Positions 43,514 through 51,597 of a DNA stretch of 64,000 nt are shown one piece after another. Position 1 is the first letter of the stretch, and every line of letters begins with the position of its first letter. Source of the stretch: Bacillus sp. EB106-08-02-XG196. Its GTDB lineage: Bacteria > Bacillota > Bacilli > Bacillales > Cytobacillaceae. The translations under genes and the position numbers were made by a program. A model generated the notes under the pieces. The model saw nothing but the letters and a program-made list of their open reading frames with translations, was not told the origin of the DNA and did no database searches. The stretch is from assembly GCF_013396335.1 (NCBI RefSeq), contig NZ_JABWSY010000017.1:87904-151903 (forward strand). The letters run 5' to 3'.

Positions 43514-44638
43514 TTAACGGACCTCACTTTGTTCTGTGTCACGTTTTTTATTTTTAACAATATAGAGATAACCGATCATGATCGTAAAAAGTGTTAACCC
43601 TAAACCTAAATATCCGATGAAATCTCCAAAAGAAAATGTTTCTTGGAGAGAATTTGGAATGAAAGTGATCACGAAACAAATGGTAGCGAGTATTATTGCT
43701 ATAGAAGCAGCTCTAATTCCAGGAAAAAACTGCTCTTTTACAATATTTGTGACTATAAAATGAAAGTTTGACATTGTATTAAATATCGTCAAGATCCAAA
43801 CGATGATAATTAACGGTTCTAATCGTTCAATTAACCCTTGAATAATCTCTATTTCTTTCGTAAGTTCAATAGTCGGATAGGTAACCACTTTCGTGGCTTC
43901 AAGTCCTAATATTGAAATGGCTAATAAGGTAAAACATAAATATAATATCCCTACGATTGCTAAGCCGATGTTTATATATTTTGAGGAAACTGACTTTTTA
44001 TCAGAGTACACCATAAAAAAAAATAAAATCTCTATACCTAGAAAGGAAACGATTGTTTCTTTTGAGCCTCTTATAATGGGTACCATTCCTTCTGCGCCTA
44101 TCGGTAATAAACTTCTATAATCAAACTCTTGTAAATTAAACATAATAATGAATAAAAGCACAAGGAAAACAATTGGAAAAAAGAGTAAATTCAAATGAAT
44201 AACCCCTTGTAAGCCTTTCGTAACCGCATAAGTGATAGCTAAATACATAAAAATAATTACAACTTCAGAAGGTGTTTGGTTAATTAAATACACACCTACA
44301 ACTTCTGTAACAATTCGTGCCTCAAATGAGATAATAAAAGTGAAATAACATATAAAACCTAATGTAAGAAATTTAGTTAAAAAGTAGCCCACCATATTTT
44401 TTTCTTGGACATACTGAAGGATACTTTGTCCATGGGTTCGTTGATGCAGCTTAATAATGAGTGTAGCCATTGCCATATTAGCGATTAACCCAATGATAAT
44501 CGGTATCCAAATATCGGGAGTTCCAACGCTTTTAGCAAGTGAACGCGGCAAAGTAAGTATTCCAACACCTATGATAGTTGACATTACTGTAATCGTCATT
44601 TCCAAACTTAATATTCGATAATTATCTTTATTTACCAT
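43514..44638 (-). CDS. Germinant receptor permease subunit B (GerB family)
   Basis: GerAB-type endospore germination permease (374 residues) of the APC superfamily, ten helices. The N-terminal SLEMTITVMSTIIGVGILTLPRSLAKSVG holds the unwound first helix that binds germinant in this fold. I chose the ATG at 44638; the longer frame begins with a TTG one codon earlier. The next gene starts right after it. Confidence 0.92.
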   Translation of the reverse strand: MVNKDNYRILSLEMTITVMSTIIGVGILTLPRSLAKSVGTPDIWIPIIIGLIANMAMATLIIKLHQRTHGQSILQYVQEKNMVGYFLTKFLTLGFICYFTFIISFEARIVTEVVGVYLINQTPSEVVIIFMYLAITYAVTKGLQGVIHLNLLFFPIVFLVLLFIIMFNLQEFDYRSLLPIGAEGMVPIIRGSKETIVSFLGIEILFFFMVYSDKKSVSSKYINIGLAIVGILYLCFTLLAISILGLEATKVVTYPTIELTKEIEIIQGLIERLEPLIIIVWILTIFNTMSNFHFIVTNIVKEQFFPGIRAASIAIILATICFVITFIPNSLQETFSFGDFIGYLGLGLTLFTIMIGYLYIVKNKKRDTEQSEVR

Positions 44639-44648
44639 CAATTCACAC

Positions 44649-44843
44649 CTACTTATCGCTTCCCTGCTGCAAATAGTATTCCTTTTGGTTCCGTTTCTCT
44701 TTCCAAGGGGGATTCACTTTATTCTCTACCCAGACATTTAACCTTTGAATAGTTTTCATGATGATAAATAGGAGACCTCCATACAAAAACACACCTGATT
44801 GTGGAATAAACCCTAATATACGTTCAAAGATATTTTGAAACAT
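44649..44843 (-). CDS. Small D-like subunit upstream of the germinant receptor genes
   Basis: 64-residue protein with one clear hydrophobic helix (FIPQSGVFLYGGLLFIIMK) and a charged, basic C-terminal tail. It begins 11 nt before the B-subunit gene on the same strand. Small D subunits accompany many germinant receptors and modulate them, but those usually have two helices, so this assignment is tentative. I chose the ATG at 44843 with TTGGAG upstream. Confidence 0.6.
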   Translation of the reverse strand: MFQNIFERILGFIPQSGVFLYGGLLFIIMKTIQRLNVWVENKVNPPWKEKRNQKEYYLQQGSDK

Positions 44844-44923
44844 CTTTTTTTCTCCAATCAAAGTTTTCATTTAAAAGTAGTTTTTACCAGCAGATGAAGT
44901 TTATACAACTGTTAAAAAATATA

Positions 44924-44967
44924 AAAACTCTTGTCAGTAATAAATCTTTATTACTGACAAGAGTTTT
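44924..44967 (-). terminator. Strong terminator upstream of the ger operon
   Basis: 21-bp inverted repeat (AAAACTCTTG ... CAAGAGTTTT) with a 2-nt loop and T-runs on both strands. It insulates the ger operon from upstream minus-strand transcription. Confidence 0.9.
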
Positions 44968-45022
44968 TCTTCATAGTGAGTTAAGTTCGTCATTTTTCAG
45001 AGAGTGACAGCGTACTAAAACC

Positions 45023-45316
45023 TTACGGACCCTTAATCTTTAAGGGTGTATTCAACTTTTGTAGTGCTCCTTTAAAGACGAATTCACCTTTGTCTGCATA
45101 TTTAGGGCTGACTGGTGTCTTCGTATCTTTTCCGACATCAATGCCTTCAAATGAGAGCTTATATCGATGAATACAATTTAATAATTGTATCGCTAATAAC
45201 ATGTAATCCCCCTTCTCTGTTTTATTTAGGAATAAAAGAAATACTATAAAAAGGCTTCCAAACAGTTTAAACAAGAGCAAAAGAAACATCTTTGGTGAAG
45301 GTGTTTCTTTTGCCAT
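45023..45316 (-). pseudogene. Arylsulfatase C-terminal remnant in a 97-codon frame
   Basis: The C-terminal half (about residues 52-97: YKLSFEGIDVGKDTKTPV ... GEFVFKGALQKLN) resembles the end of arylsulfatases, where a GRDTGTPVS-type loop precedes a final FTG-K strand. The N-terminal half is a hydrophobic stretch unrelated to that family, so the frame is probably a chance fusion of a remnant with new sequence. No catalytic sulfatase residues remain. Could also be an unrelated small protein. Confidence 0.4.
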
Positions 45317-45368
45317 TTCGAAAAAAGTAAAAATTCACCATTATCGCATTGACCGATATTTAATAATT

Positions 45369-46079
45369 CTAATTACCCACTACAGTTGCAAACTTATAGC
45401 CAATCCCTCTTAATGTTACGATAAAGGGATAATCTGTATACTCCTCGATTTTTTCTCTTAAATTTTTGATATGGACATCTACTGTTCGTTCATTGATTAT
45501 CTTTTCATTCTTTTTATATATGGTATTGATGATTTGTTCCCGTGAAAAAATTTGATCTGGGTGGGTCATAAATAGATAAAGCAATCTATACTCGAAATGG
45601 GTTAAATCAAGTACTTCATCGTGGAATTTCACAACTCCCCTTAATGGTTTAATCGTTAATCCTTTATAGCTAAGTTTACTGCAACGATTGGCGGTTCTTC
45701 GTAAAACCGTTTCAATTCTAACCGATAATTCCTCTAAATTATATGGTTTACCAACGTAGTCATCGGCCCCTTGTTTCAGTCCAACTATTCTTTCCTGCTC
45801 CGTATTATTAAAAGATACAATAATGATTGGTACGTTACTGTCTAATTCGTAACGTATCCACGAGCATATTTCTAGTCCATCCATATCAGGAAGAGATGTT
45901 TCTAAAAGCACAAAACAAGGATCATGTTTTAAGTACATTTCACGAGCTGATTGTCCATCAGCCGCCTCTAATATTTCAAAACCTTGCATGGTCAAATGAA
46001 ATCTTAACACAGCTCTATTTTCCCTATCGCAATCAATAATTAAAATGGATTTACCTCTTAATTTTTTATTTTCCAACAT
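45369..46079 (-). CDS. Orphan OmpR/PhoB-type response regulator with Glu at the phospho-site
   Basis: 236 residues: receiver (about 10-125) and winged-helix DNA-binding domain (about 135-232, DLTHFEYRLLYLFMTHPDQIFSREQII). The usual acceptor Asp is replaced by E60 (FVLLETSLPDMDG), and the acidic pair reads DCD, not DD. Glu mimics phospho-Asp, so the protein may be locked in its active state or use another signal. No kinase gene is adjacent. It lies downstream of a dihaem cytochrome gene. Start behind AGGGGC. Confidence 0.88.
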   Translation of the reverse strand: MLENKKLRGKSILIIDCDRENRAVLRFHLTMQGFEILEAADGQSAREMYLKHDPCFVLLETSLPDMDGLEICSWIRYELDSNVPIIIVSFNNTEQERIVGLKQGADDYVGKPYNLEELSVRIETVLRRTANRCSKLSYKGLTIKPLRGVVKFHDEVLDLTHFEYRLLYLFMTHPDQIFSREQIINTIYKKNEKIINERTVDVHIKNLREKIEEYTDYPFIVTLRGIGYKFATVVGN

Positions 46080-46171
46080 CTTCAGCCCCTTGCCTCTATT
46101 ATAGTGATAAGAGGAGTTTCACAAAAGGTAGTGTTTTATATATAGAAAAACGACCCGCTGTTAACGGGTCA

Positions 46172-47116
46172 TTACCTCTTAATAATTGTCCGTATCCTTT
46201 TTCCTGCAAGTGTTTCATAGGCTGCATCATCCGGTGCATCGCCTTTCGGCCAGTCATAAATTTTATCAGGAAAATCTGGTCTAGCCATAGAGTTAATATA
46301 TGCTGCGATATTCATCGCTTCTTCATCTGTGAATGAACCTGCTTCATAACCACCCATCGGTGCTTTAGGCATATATTTTTTAATAAATCCTCCTGCTGTT
46401 CTTACACGAGCCATACCCGCACCAATGTTATAGGATTTTTCTCCCCAAAGAGGAAGTCCTGAGGCACCTCCTTCTCCACCTTCACCATGACAGGTAATGC
46501 AAGCTTTATTGTAAAGTTCTCTACCTGCCTCCACATCTAATATAGCTAGATCACCTTCCGCTTTTGGCATTTTAGCCCAAGGTCTTTCTTTTGTACCATC
46601 TGGAACATTGATTGAAATATAATTATAATAAGCAACCATTGCTTTCATTTCCTGGCTATCTAATGGAAGTGGTTTTCCATTCATACTTCTTTTAAAACAG
46701 CCGTTAATACGGTCTTCGATTGTAACCTCTTTCCCAGCACGAGGATTGTATTGAGGATAAGTTTTTGAAATACCTACTAAGTCAAGCGAAGAACCAACTC
46801 CACCATCCGCATGACAACTGGCGCAGCTTAGATTGTTCCCTACATAACCATCCAAAACCATGTTTGTTTCGTTATGTTCTCTGAGCCCTAATTTGATTAA
46901 TTCCCCGTCTTCCCCTTCTGGAATATCGTCCAGACTAGGAGGTAAATAAGGATGGTCTTGTTTGGTTTCTGTTTGTTCTCCAGGCATTAATGAGGATGCC
47001 GCAGAACTCACCTCCGGTTTCCCCTTTGAATCTAGTACAAATAAGAAGAATACAGTAAACCCAAGCGCAATCGTGACAACAAAGGCGGCAACGGAAGAAA
47101 TAAAAAGTTTATTCAT
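46172..47116 (-). CDS. Membrane-anchored dihaem cytochrome c (TsdA/thiosulfate dehydrogenase-like)
   Basis: 314-residue c-type cytochrome. An N-terminal anchor helix (about 8-28) and an acidic linker are followed by two haem domains: CASCH (98-102) and CITCH (206-210). INGCFKRSMNGKPLP between them is typical of thiosulfate dehydrogenases of TsdA type. The reaction (thiosulfate to tetrathionate or another electron transfer) is inferred. I chose the ATG at 47116 behind GGAGAGG; an upstream ATG lies 51 codons earlier in poor context. Confidence 0.85.
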   Translation of the reverse strand: MNKLFISSVAAFVVTIALGFTVFFLFVLDSKGKPEVSSAASSLMPGEQTETKQDHPYLPPSLDDIPEGEDGELIKLGLREHNETNMVLDGYVGNNLSCASCHADGGVGSSLDLVGISKTYPQYNPRAGKEVTIEDRINGCFKRSMNGKPLPLDSQEMKAMVAYYNYISINVPDGTKERPWAKMPKAEGDLAILDVEAGRELYNKACITCHGEGGEGGASGLPLWGEKSYNIGAGMARVRTAGGFIKKYMPKAPMGGYEAGSFTDEEAMNIAAYINSMARPDFPDKIYDWPKGDAPDDAAYETLAGKRIRTIIKR

Positions 47117-47363
47117 GTTTAAGCTCCTCTCCATATCCGGGGACTTCTCATTAGAGAAGACTTTCCGAATCGTTTTTACAAACCCATTATCAAAGAGATT
47201 TGTTAAGATTCGGTTAAGTAAAATTGAGCATTTCGTGAACATGGGGTACAGGAGAGGAGAGTTCATCAATTGGACAAAAAGTGGCCACTTCGTCCGAATC
47301 CAAGTGAGAAAAACCTATCGGTACCTTCAAAAGCTTTCCACTATTTTTACGAGATTCCTTTTA

Positions 47364-47536
47364 CGACAATATTCTTCCTACTAAGTCGAGATAATCACAG
47401 GTTTGACAGCATTTAAAGGTTTTCTAATCAATCATTTGGTTAATACCAATTCAACTAATTAAAACGTTTAATTAAATACCGACTAAACCCTTTTTACAAA
47501 AGAATTTTTGGCTGTTTTCATAAGAATTAATTGTCG
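47364..47536. mobile_element. Inverted-repeat element, copy B (173 bp)
   Basis: Same terminal CGACAAT / ATTGTCG and same interior as the element at 40583, in the same orientation. About two thirds of positions match by eye. Internal palindromes lie around CTAATCAATCATTTGGTTA and AACGTTTAATTAA. It lies upstream of the cytochrome gene. Confidence 0.6.
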
Positions 47537-47624
47537 TAAAAAAGTTGTGGTTGTTAGGAATTAACTTAAAAACTGACAATAGAAACTAACGAAATACACT
47601 TTTTAACAAATAGAAACAAATTTT

Positions 47625-47708
47625 ATACTAACTAATCGTTTGATTGAAAGTACAGTAAGCCCTTTTAAACCAGGCTTGTTACTCGTTTCCCTGAAAAATT
47701 TATTGTCG
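47625..47708. repeat. Partial copy C of the inverted-repeat element (right end)
   Basis: CTAACTAATCGTTTGATTG, then AGTAAGCCCTTTT and a terminal ATTGTCG at 47702-47708, in the same order as in copies A and B. The left end is missing or diverged beyond recognition. Confidence 0.45.
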
Positions 47709-47730
47709 AGGAAACTCTTGTATATCCTTA

Positions 47731-47884
47731 TTAATAATTTTTTATGATTTCGATAAATAGCTTAATAGCATTCGGAAACACATCTTCATCTAAATCGAGT
47801 TTTGGGTGATGGTGTGGATATTGACTCTTTTCACCGCCCATTCCTACAAAAATAAATGCCCCAGGTTTTTTCTGCAGGTAATAA
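47731..47884 (-). pseudogene. C-terminal remnant of an M20-family amidohydrolase
   Basis: Minus frame reads YYLQKKPGAFIFVGMGGEK and PHHHPKLDLDEDVFPNAIKL, ending IEIIKNY. This is the end of M20D peptidases/hippurate hydrolases, whose final metal His lies in the HHHPKFD motif. Upstream (higher coordinates) it is cut exactly where an integrase scar begins. Confidence 0.75.
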
Positions 47885-48015
47885 GAAAAGGCCTTCCCAG
47901 TTCAGTGAACTGATAAAAGACCTTCTCCTATAGTTAGCTGTTTTTGTCATGAATTCGGTGTTTTTTAAAAACAAGAACAAATCTTGCGTTAGCAAAATGT
48001 TAGCATTTTAAAGCA
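47885..48015 (+). pseudogene. 3'-end scar of a tyrosine integrase gene (copy 3) with arm-type repeats
   Basis: 47885-47933 reads, with one small deletion, EKAF-QFSELIKDLLL then stop. It matches copy 4 (EKASQQFSKLMKDLLL) and the following 50 nt also match copy 4. GTTAGCA-AAAT-GTTAGCA lies at 47998-48015. This junction interrupts the M20 gene remnant. Confidence 0.55.
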
Positions 48016-48104
48016 ATAACAGACGCACGGTTAGTTTGATTTTTAGCACAGAAAACTTGAGCCAAGTCTTTATTCCTTTACACCCCTTTTTGGAAAAAAA
48101 AAAA

Positions 48105-48229
48105 GCCTTTTAAAAAGGTAGACAACATTAAATAACTAATGTTATCACTCATTTTTAAAAGGCCAAAAGTTAACATCTTTAACTGGAATTTACAGTTTTT
48201 CATGAGATTGCGTTAGCAAAATGTTAGCA
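48105..48229. repeat. Hairpin followed by the same GTTAGCA direct repeat
   Basis: A two-part hairpin (48105-48163: GCCTTTTAAAAA / TTTTTAAAAGGC outside, AACATTA / TAATGTT inside) precedes a third GTTAGCA-AAAT-GTTAGCA at 48212-48229. It probably belongs to another integrated-element end. No integrase tail is readable here. Confidence 0.4.
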
Positions 48230-48557
48230 TTTTGTAGCGCATATTTGGATAAACAATACTTACTCAATGATTGAACTTAGAAACGGTGCTGATTTTTTAG
48301 CATCGATTCGCCTAATTTTTCCCGAAAGGCTATGAAAACGAGAAGTTCTATGATTGATAACGTCTTAGATTCGATAGGCATCGCTACCCTCTAACAGGAA
48401 TGTGGTGCCAGGCACCATCCAATGAGATTCCGATAAAGGGAAATTTTTTCATATACCTTTATAGGCAAGCCTATAAATTTCAACTAACTCTGTTATAAAT
48501 GGTAGCTTGGGATTAGCAGTCGAACATTGGTCATAATAGTGTTTTCCTAAAAGGAAT
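48230..48557. other. Gene-free stretch with small palindromes
   Basis: No supportable gene. A 15-bp palindrome TGGTGCCAGGCACCA (48403-48417), with arms GGTGCC/GGCACC, is a type seen often between Bacillus genes. The remaining sequence reads as degenerate short frames. Confidence 0.4.
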
Positions 48558-48560
48558 TAA

Positions 48561-48596
48561 AAGATCTGAGTTCAGTAGAATACGAACTCAGATCTT
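48561..48596 (-). terminator. Terminator of the secreted-protein operon
   Basis: 13-bp stem AAGATCTGAGTTC / GAACTCAGATCTT with a 10-nt loop; minus-strand tail TTTAATTCC. It lies 130 nt after the stop of the glycosidase-like gene. Confidence 0.65.
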
Positions 48597-48728
48597 AGAA
48601 GCTGCCTAAATATATTCGTCTAACTTTATTGGGTCAGATCAAAATAGCGTTGCTTTTTTTATTCGGGTACTGCGGGGAGTAGCGAACTATTAAACTCTAA
48701 ATCTACACACTTTGCCCTTATATTTCGT

Positions 48729-49847
48729 TTATGGTAGTTTCCAAGCTACATTATAGTCATCATATCCACCATAGTACTGCCAAATTTCTGCCTTTTCGTT
48801 TGTTCCAGGGAAATTAAGCCAATCTGAATTGCTTGTTGTCAAATTTGTAGGGATGTCACTCGGATAATAAGCGACCCAATAAGCCCCTGGAGTGCTTGGC
48901 GAAAAGTCGCCCATTGTGCGTTCCCAGCTCCCTGGAGATGAATAGGTGCCAGGTTTTACACCTTGTCCATATTGATTTAGATAATCCACAAATGCGTTAT
49001 AAATCATTTGATTATTTGCATAGTCATAGTCTTTCATACCGGTTAGGGCCGGTTCTACATCAATAAAGATAACAGGTCTAACTTTTGAACCATATACACT
49101 TTTCATAGTTTCATAGGCTTGTAGTGCTAATTTGGCCTGATGGACTCCCCAATCGCTTGCCGACATTCCTGATGGCGCAGTTTGCATACCGGATAAAAAC
49201 CAGTAACCGTAAACATAGGTAGCATCCTGTGCTCTAGCGCTACTGAAATAAATTGCACCGCCTGTACTTGCATCAAATTGCACATTGTTCCCATAGCCTA
49301 ACTTCCCTATATAAAAATCCTGTCCTTCTGGATTCGCTAATGTAGCGGAATCCGATCCGAAAAAATATTCCTCTGTAGCATCCGTTTCGTTCAATTCTGC
49401 CACTGAAGGATTAGAAAGGTCATTTGGGTTTTCGGAAGTCTCATTATATTCTGCTACTGGTGCTTCAGAAAAGATGGCAGAGTTTTCCGAAGCATTCAAT
49501 TTGGCTGTTTCACTGGCATGTATACTTGCCTGCGATTTTCCGATACTACCTTTTTCCTTATGTTGAATCTCGGCTTTTACTTCTTCTTGCTGAGCAGGAA
49601 CTGCAGGTTGTGCGGGAACCTCAGGTTGTGTAGGAACCTTAGCTTGTGCAGGAAGCTCAGGCGTTACTTTCACATTGGCATGTACATTTACGGAACTGTT
49701 TGCTTGCGCAGCTTGAACAGGCTCTACTTTGGCTTTATCAAGTCCAGCCGCCGCAGCAAAAGGGCCTCCTGCCAGTAGTCCAAATGACAATACTCCAGTT
49801 AATACAAAAGATTTAACAAGTTTATATGGTTTAAAATAATGTTTCAT
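48729..49847 (-). CDS. Secreted protein with GH25-like C-terminal domain
   Basis: 372 residues. Signal peptide (about 1-34, ending GGPFAAAA), then a low-complexity linker with PAQ/VPxQPxVP repeats (about 50-85), then a C-terminal domain (about 160-372). The latter reads like a GH25-type or related TIM barrel: DFYIGKLGYG, YGYWFLSGMQ, VRPVIFIDVEPAL with the acidic DxE, GTYSSPGSWER, GAYWVAYYPS, AEIWQYYG. It probably acts on cell wall or another glycan, but activity is not shown. A TTG two codons upstream is an alternative start. It lies downstream of the other secreted protein, 17 nt apart. Confidence 0.7.
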   Translation of the reverse strand: MKHYFKPYKLVKSFVLTGVLSFGLLAGGPFAAAAGLDKAKVEPVQAAQANSSVNVHANVKVTPELPAQAKVPTQPEVPAQPAVPAQQEEVKAEIQHKEKGSIGKSQASIHASETAKLNASENSAIFSEAPVAEYNETSENPNDLSNPSVAELNETDATEEYFFGSDSATLANPEGQDFYIGKLGYGNNVQFDASTGGAIYFSSARAQDATYVYGYWFLSGMQTAPSGMSASDWGVHQAKLALQAYETMKSVYGSKVRPVIFIDVEPALTGMKDYDYANNQMIYNAFVDYLNQYGQGVKPGTYSSPGSWERTMGDFSPSTPGAYWVAYYPSDIPTNLTTSNSDWLNFPGTNEKAEIWQYYGGYDDYNVAWKLP

Positions 49848-49863
49848 TTCCAATTTTGCTCCT

Positions 49864-50880
49864 TTATTTATCGTTACCTGTGGCTAAGTTAACAGTAAAC
49901 GTTAGGTAAAAAGGAGCTGCTATTGGTGGTGGTGAAGGTGGAGCATTCACCCATTGATTATTCAACCATGTATGCTGAGAAAGATAAGATTGGACAAGCT
50001 GGATTTCATAATATGGATTCCATACAAACCATTTATCTAGAAAACTTATAGTATTTAATCCCTGACTGCCCCGGTCATTTGATGGTCCCCCGTTACTGCC
50101 CGTCCGCTGCGTTGGGTTCGGCACCTCACTGACCTTTGGAATCTTTTCCTCAGCTGATGGGATACCACTCTTTTCTTGTGACTCCTGCAAAAGGGGTTCA
50201 GAACGATTTTCCTTTTTGACCAATGATAAATCTGTGTCCTTCCCTTGAGGTTCGAAACTTGCAGGGTAGACTTGTTTTTTTACTTCAGTTTCAGAATTAT
50301 GTAAGGAATCTAAAGCAGAATTTCCAGACCCGTTTTTAGGAGTCGGCGTATTCTTTTCTAATCCATTATTATATTCCTCAACAGCTGCCACTTTTTCAGG
50401 ATCGCGAGCCTCATTAACGGACCTTTCAGTCTTATTTAAGGCAGACTGCACATTACCTTTTGCCTGATCATGCAATTTTTGTGATGCTGCAGCTGACTTA
50501 TGGATAGCTGGATTGTTAGGAGGAACTTTAGATGGCTGCTGCTTTACTCTACCTTGATTGTTCATAGCTGGATTAGGTTCTGCCACAGCTTCTTCCTTGG
50601 CTGGAACATTGGGTTTCACAGCTGTGGGTCCCACTATAGCCTCTTCCTTGGCCGGAACATCTGGTTTTACAGCTGCGGGTTCCACTATAGTTTCTTCCTT
50701 GGCCGGAACGTCTGATTTTACAGCTTCGTTATCAATTCCCACTGAAGGACTAACTTGTCCAGGAGCTTTTTGGGAATTCTGCGGTCCACTAAGTTCGTTC
50801 TCCTCAGCAAAGACATTGCTCGGTAAAAACATGGCGGCTCCAACAATTAGACCTGATATAAATAAATGCCGTAGGTACAT
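49864..50880 (-). CDS. Secreted repeat protein of unknown function
   Basis: 338 residues from the ATG behind AAAGGGGG. Signal peptide (about 1-25, FLPSNVFAEE). Three 17-residue repeats AVKxDVPAKEExIVxPx at 53-103. A long polar, Pro/Ser/Glu-rich region carries the PNPTQRTGSNGGPSND stretch. A short aromatic C-terminal segment (about 285-338) reads DKWFVWNPYYEIQLVQSYL and LNNQWVNAPPSPPP. No known catalytic domain is recognised. It forms an operon with the GH25-like gene, so a joint cell-surface role is plausible. Confidence 0.65.
   Translation of the reverse strand: MYLRHLFISGLIVGAAMFLPSNVFAEENELSGPQNSQKAPGQVSPSVGIDNEAVKSDVPAKEETIVEPAAVKPDVPAKEEAIVGPTAVKPNVPAKEEAVAEPNPAMNNQGRVKQQPSKVPPNNPAIHKSAAASQKLHDQAKGNVQSALNKTERSVNEARDPEKVAAVEEYNNGLEKNTPTPKNGSGNSALDSLHNSETEVKKQVYPASFEPQGKDTDLSLVKKENRSEPLLQESQEKSGIPSAEEKIPKVSEVPNPTQRTGSNGGPSNDRGSQGLNTISFLDKWFVWNPYYEIQLVQSYLSQHTWLNNQWVNAPPSPPPIAAPFYLTFTVNLATGNDK
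50572..50724 (-). repeat. Three 51-bp tandem repeats in the secreted protein
   Basis: Encodes three copies of a 17-residue unit (AVKSDVPAKEETIVEPA and two variants). The DNA copies differ at few positions, which indicates recent duplication and possible length variation. Confidence 0.8.
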
Positions 50881-51168
50881 TATTTCACCCCCTTTCAAAA
50901 AAGCAGGGCATCATAACCCACATAGACATTATTCTACATAACTATTATTTTTTTTGTCGGTTTTTCGTTTCTTTAACAAAGAAAGAGTTCTTTTAACCTA
51001 AGCTGGTTCTATAATGGATGAGTCAAATCTACTTAAACAAAGGGGCTTTACTCATATACAATTGAGGACATCGAAACTATTAGGTCAAGGTAATGTCTAA
51101 CCACTAGATTCATAGAAGTTTGAATTGTGTAGTTTTTATTTGAATAAGATTTATAGTCAAAAAAAAAT

Positions 51169-51194
51169 AAACACCTCGATTAAATGAGGTGTTT
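51169..51194. terminator. Terminator-like hairpin in the gap before groEL
   Basis: AAACACCTC / GAGGTGTTT stem, 8-nt loop, T-run on the plus strand. The surrounding gap (50881-51340) holds only an unassigned minus frame (51200-51310) without a start. Confidence 0.5.
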
Positions 51195-51340
51195 TCGGCT
51201 GCTTAAAAATTTTGATACGATTGTATACCATAAAGCTCCCGTTCGTAATAATGAGATACTCTTCCTCGGTATTGTCCTTTTTAGCAGTTACAGAACCATC
51301 TTAAATTGAAGATCAAAAACATTTCACCTAATTCCTTTAC

Positions 51341-51543
51341 CTTGTTCAAATAAAGGAAATATAGCAACGATTGGTGCACACAGACATTAACACCACAATA
51401 AATATTTACGCTCATATGACTGCCAATACGGAAGAAAAGGCCTCCCAACAGTTTAGCAAACTGATGAAAGACCTTCTCCTATAGATAGCTTTTTAGTCAT
51501 AGACTGCCCTGTTTTTTATAAAACGAGGACAAATCCGAGGACA
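51341..51543 (+). pseudogene. Tyrosine integrase C-terminal remnant (copy 4) with repeats
   Basis: Plus frame 51341-51484 reads LVQIKEI, an internal TAG, then QRLVHTDINTTINIYAHM, and ends QQFSKLMKDLLL. RL(G)H is the conserved box with the catalytic His, and the Tyr of NIYAHM is the nucleophile of phage/ICE tyrosine integrases. The core Arg residues upstream are gone. After it GAGGACA-AATCC-GAGGACA (51525-51543) repeats directly, like arm-type sites. This is the best-preserved of the four scars and identifies the others. Confidence 0.8.
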
Positions 51544-51597
51544 AGAAAAGCATATTATCATTTTAGACGTTGATATAACAAGGTTTTAAAACCCCTA

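Noticed and set aside
46962..47384. 140-codon plus-strand frame over the cytochrome 5' region
   Set aside because: Antisense to the cytochrome signal region, with no recognisable domain and no ribosome site.
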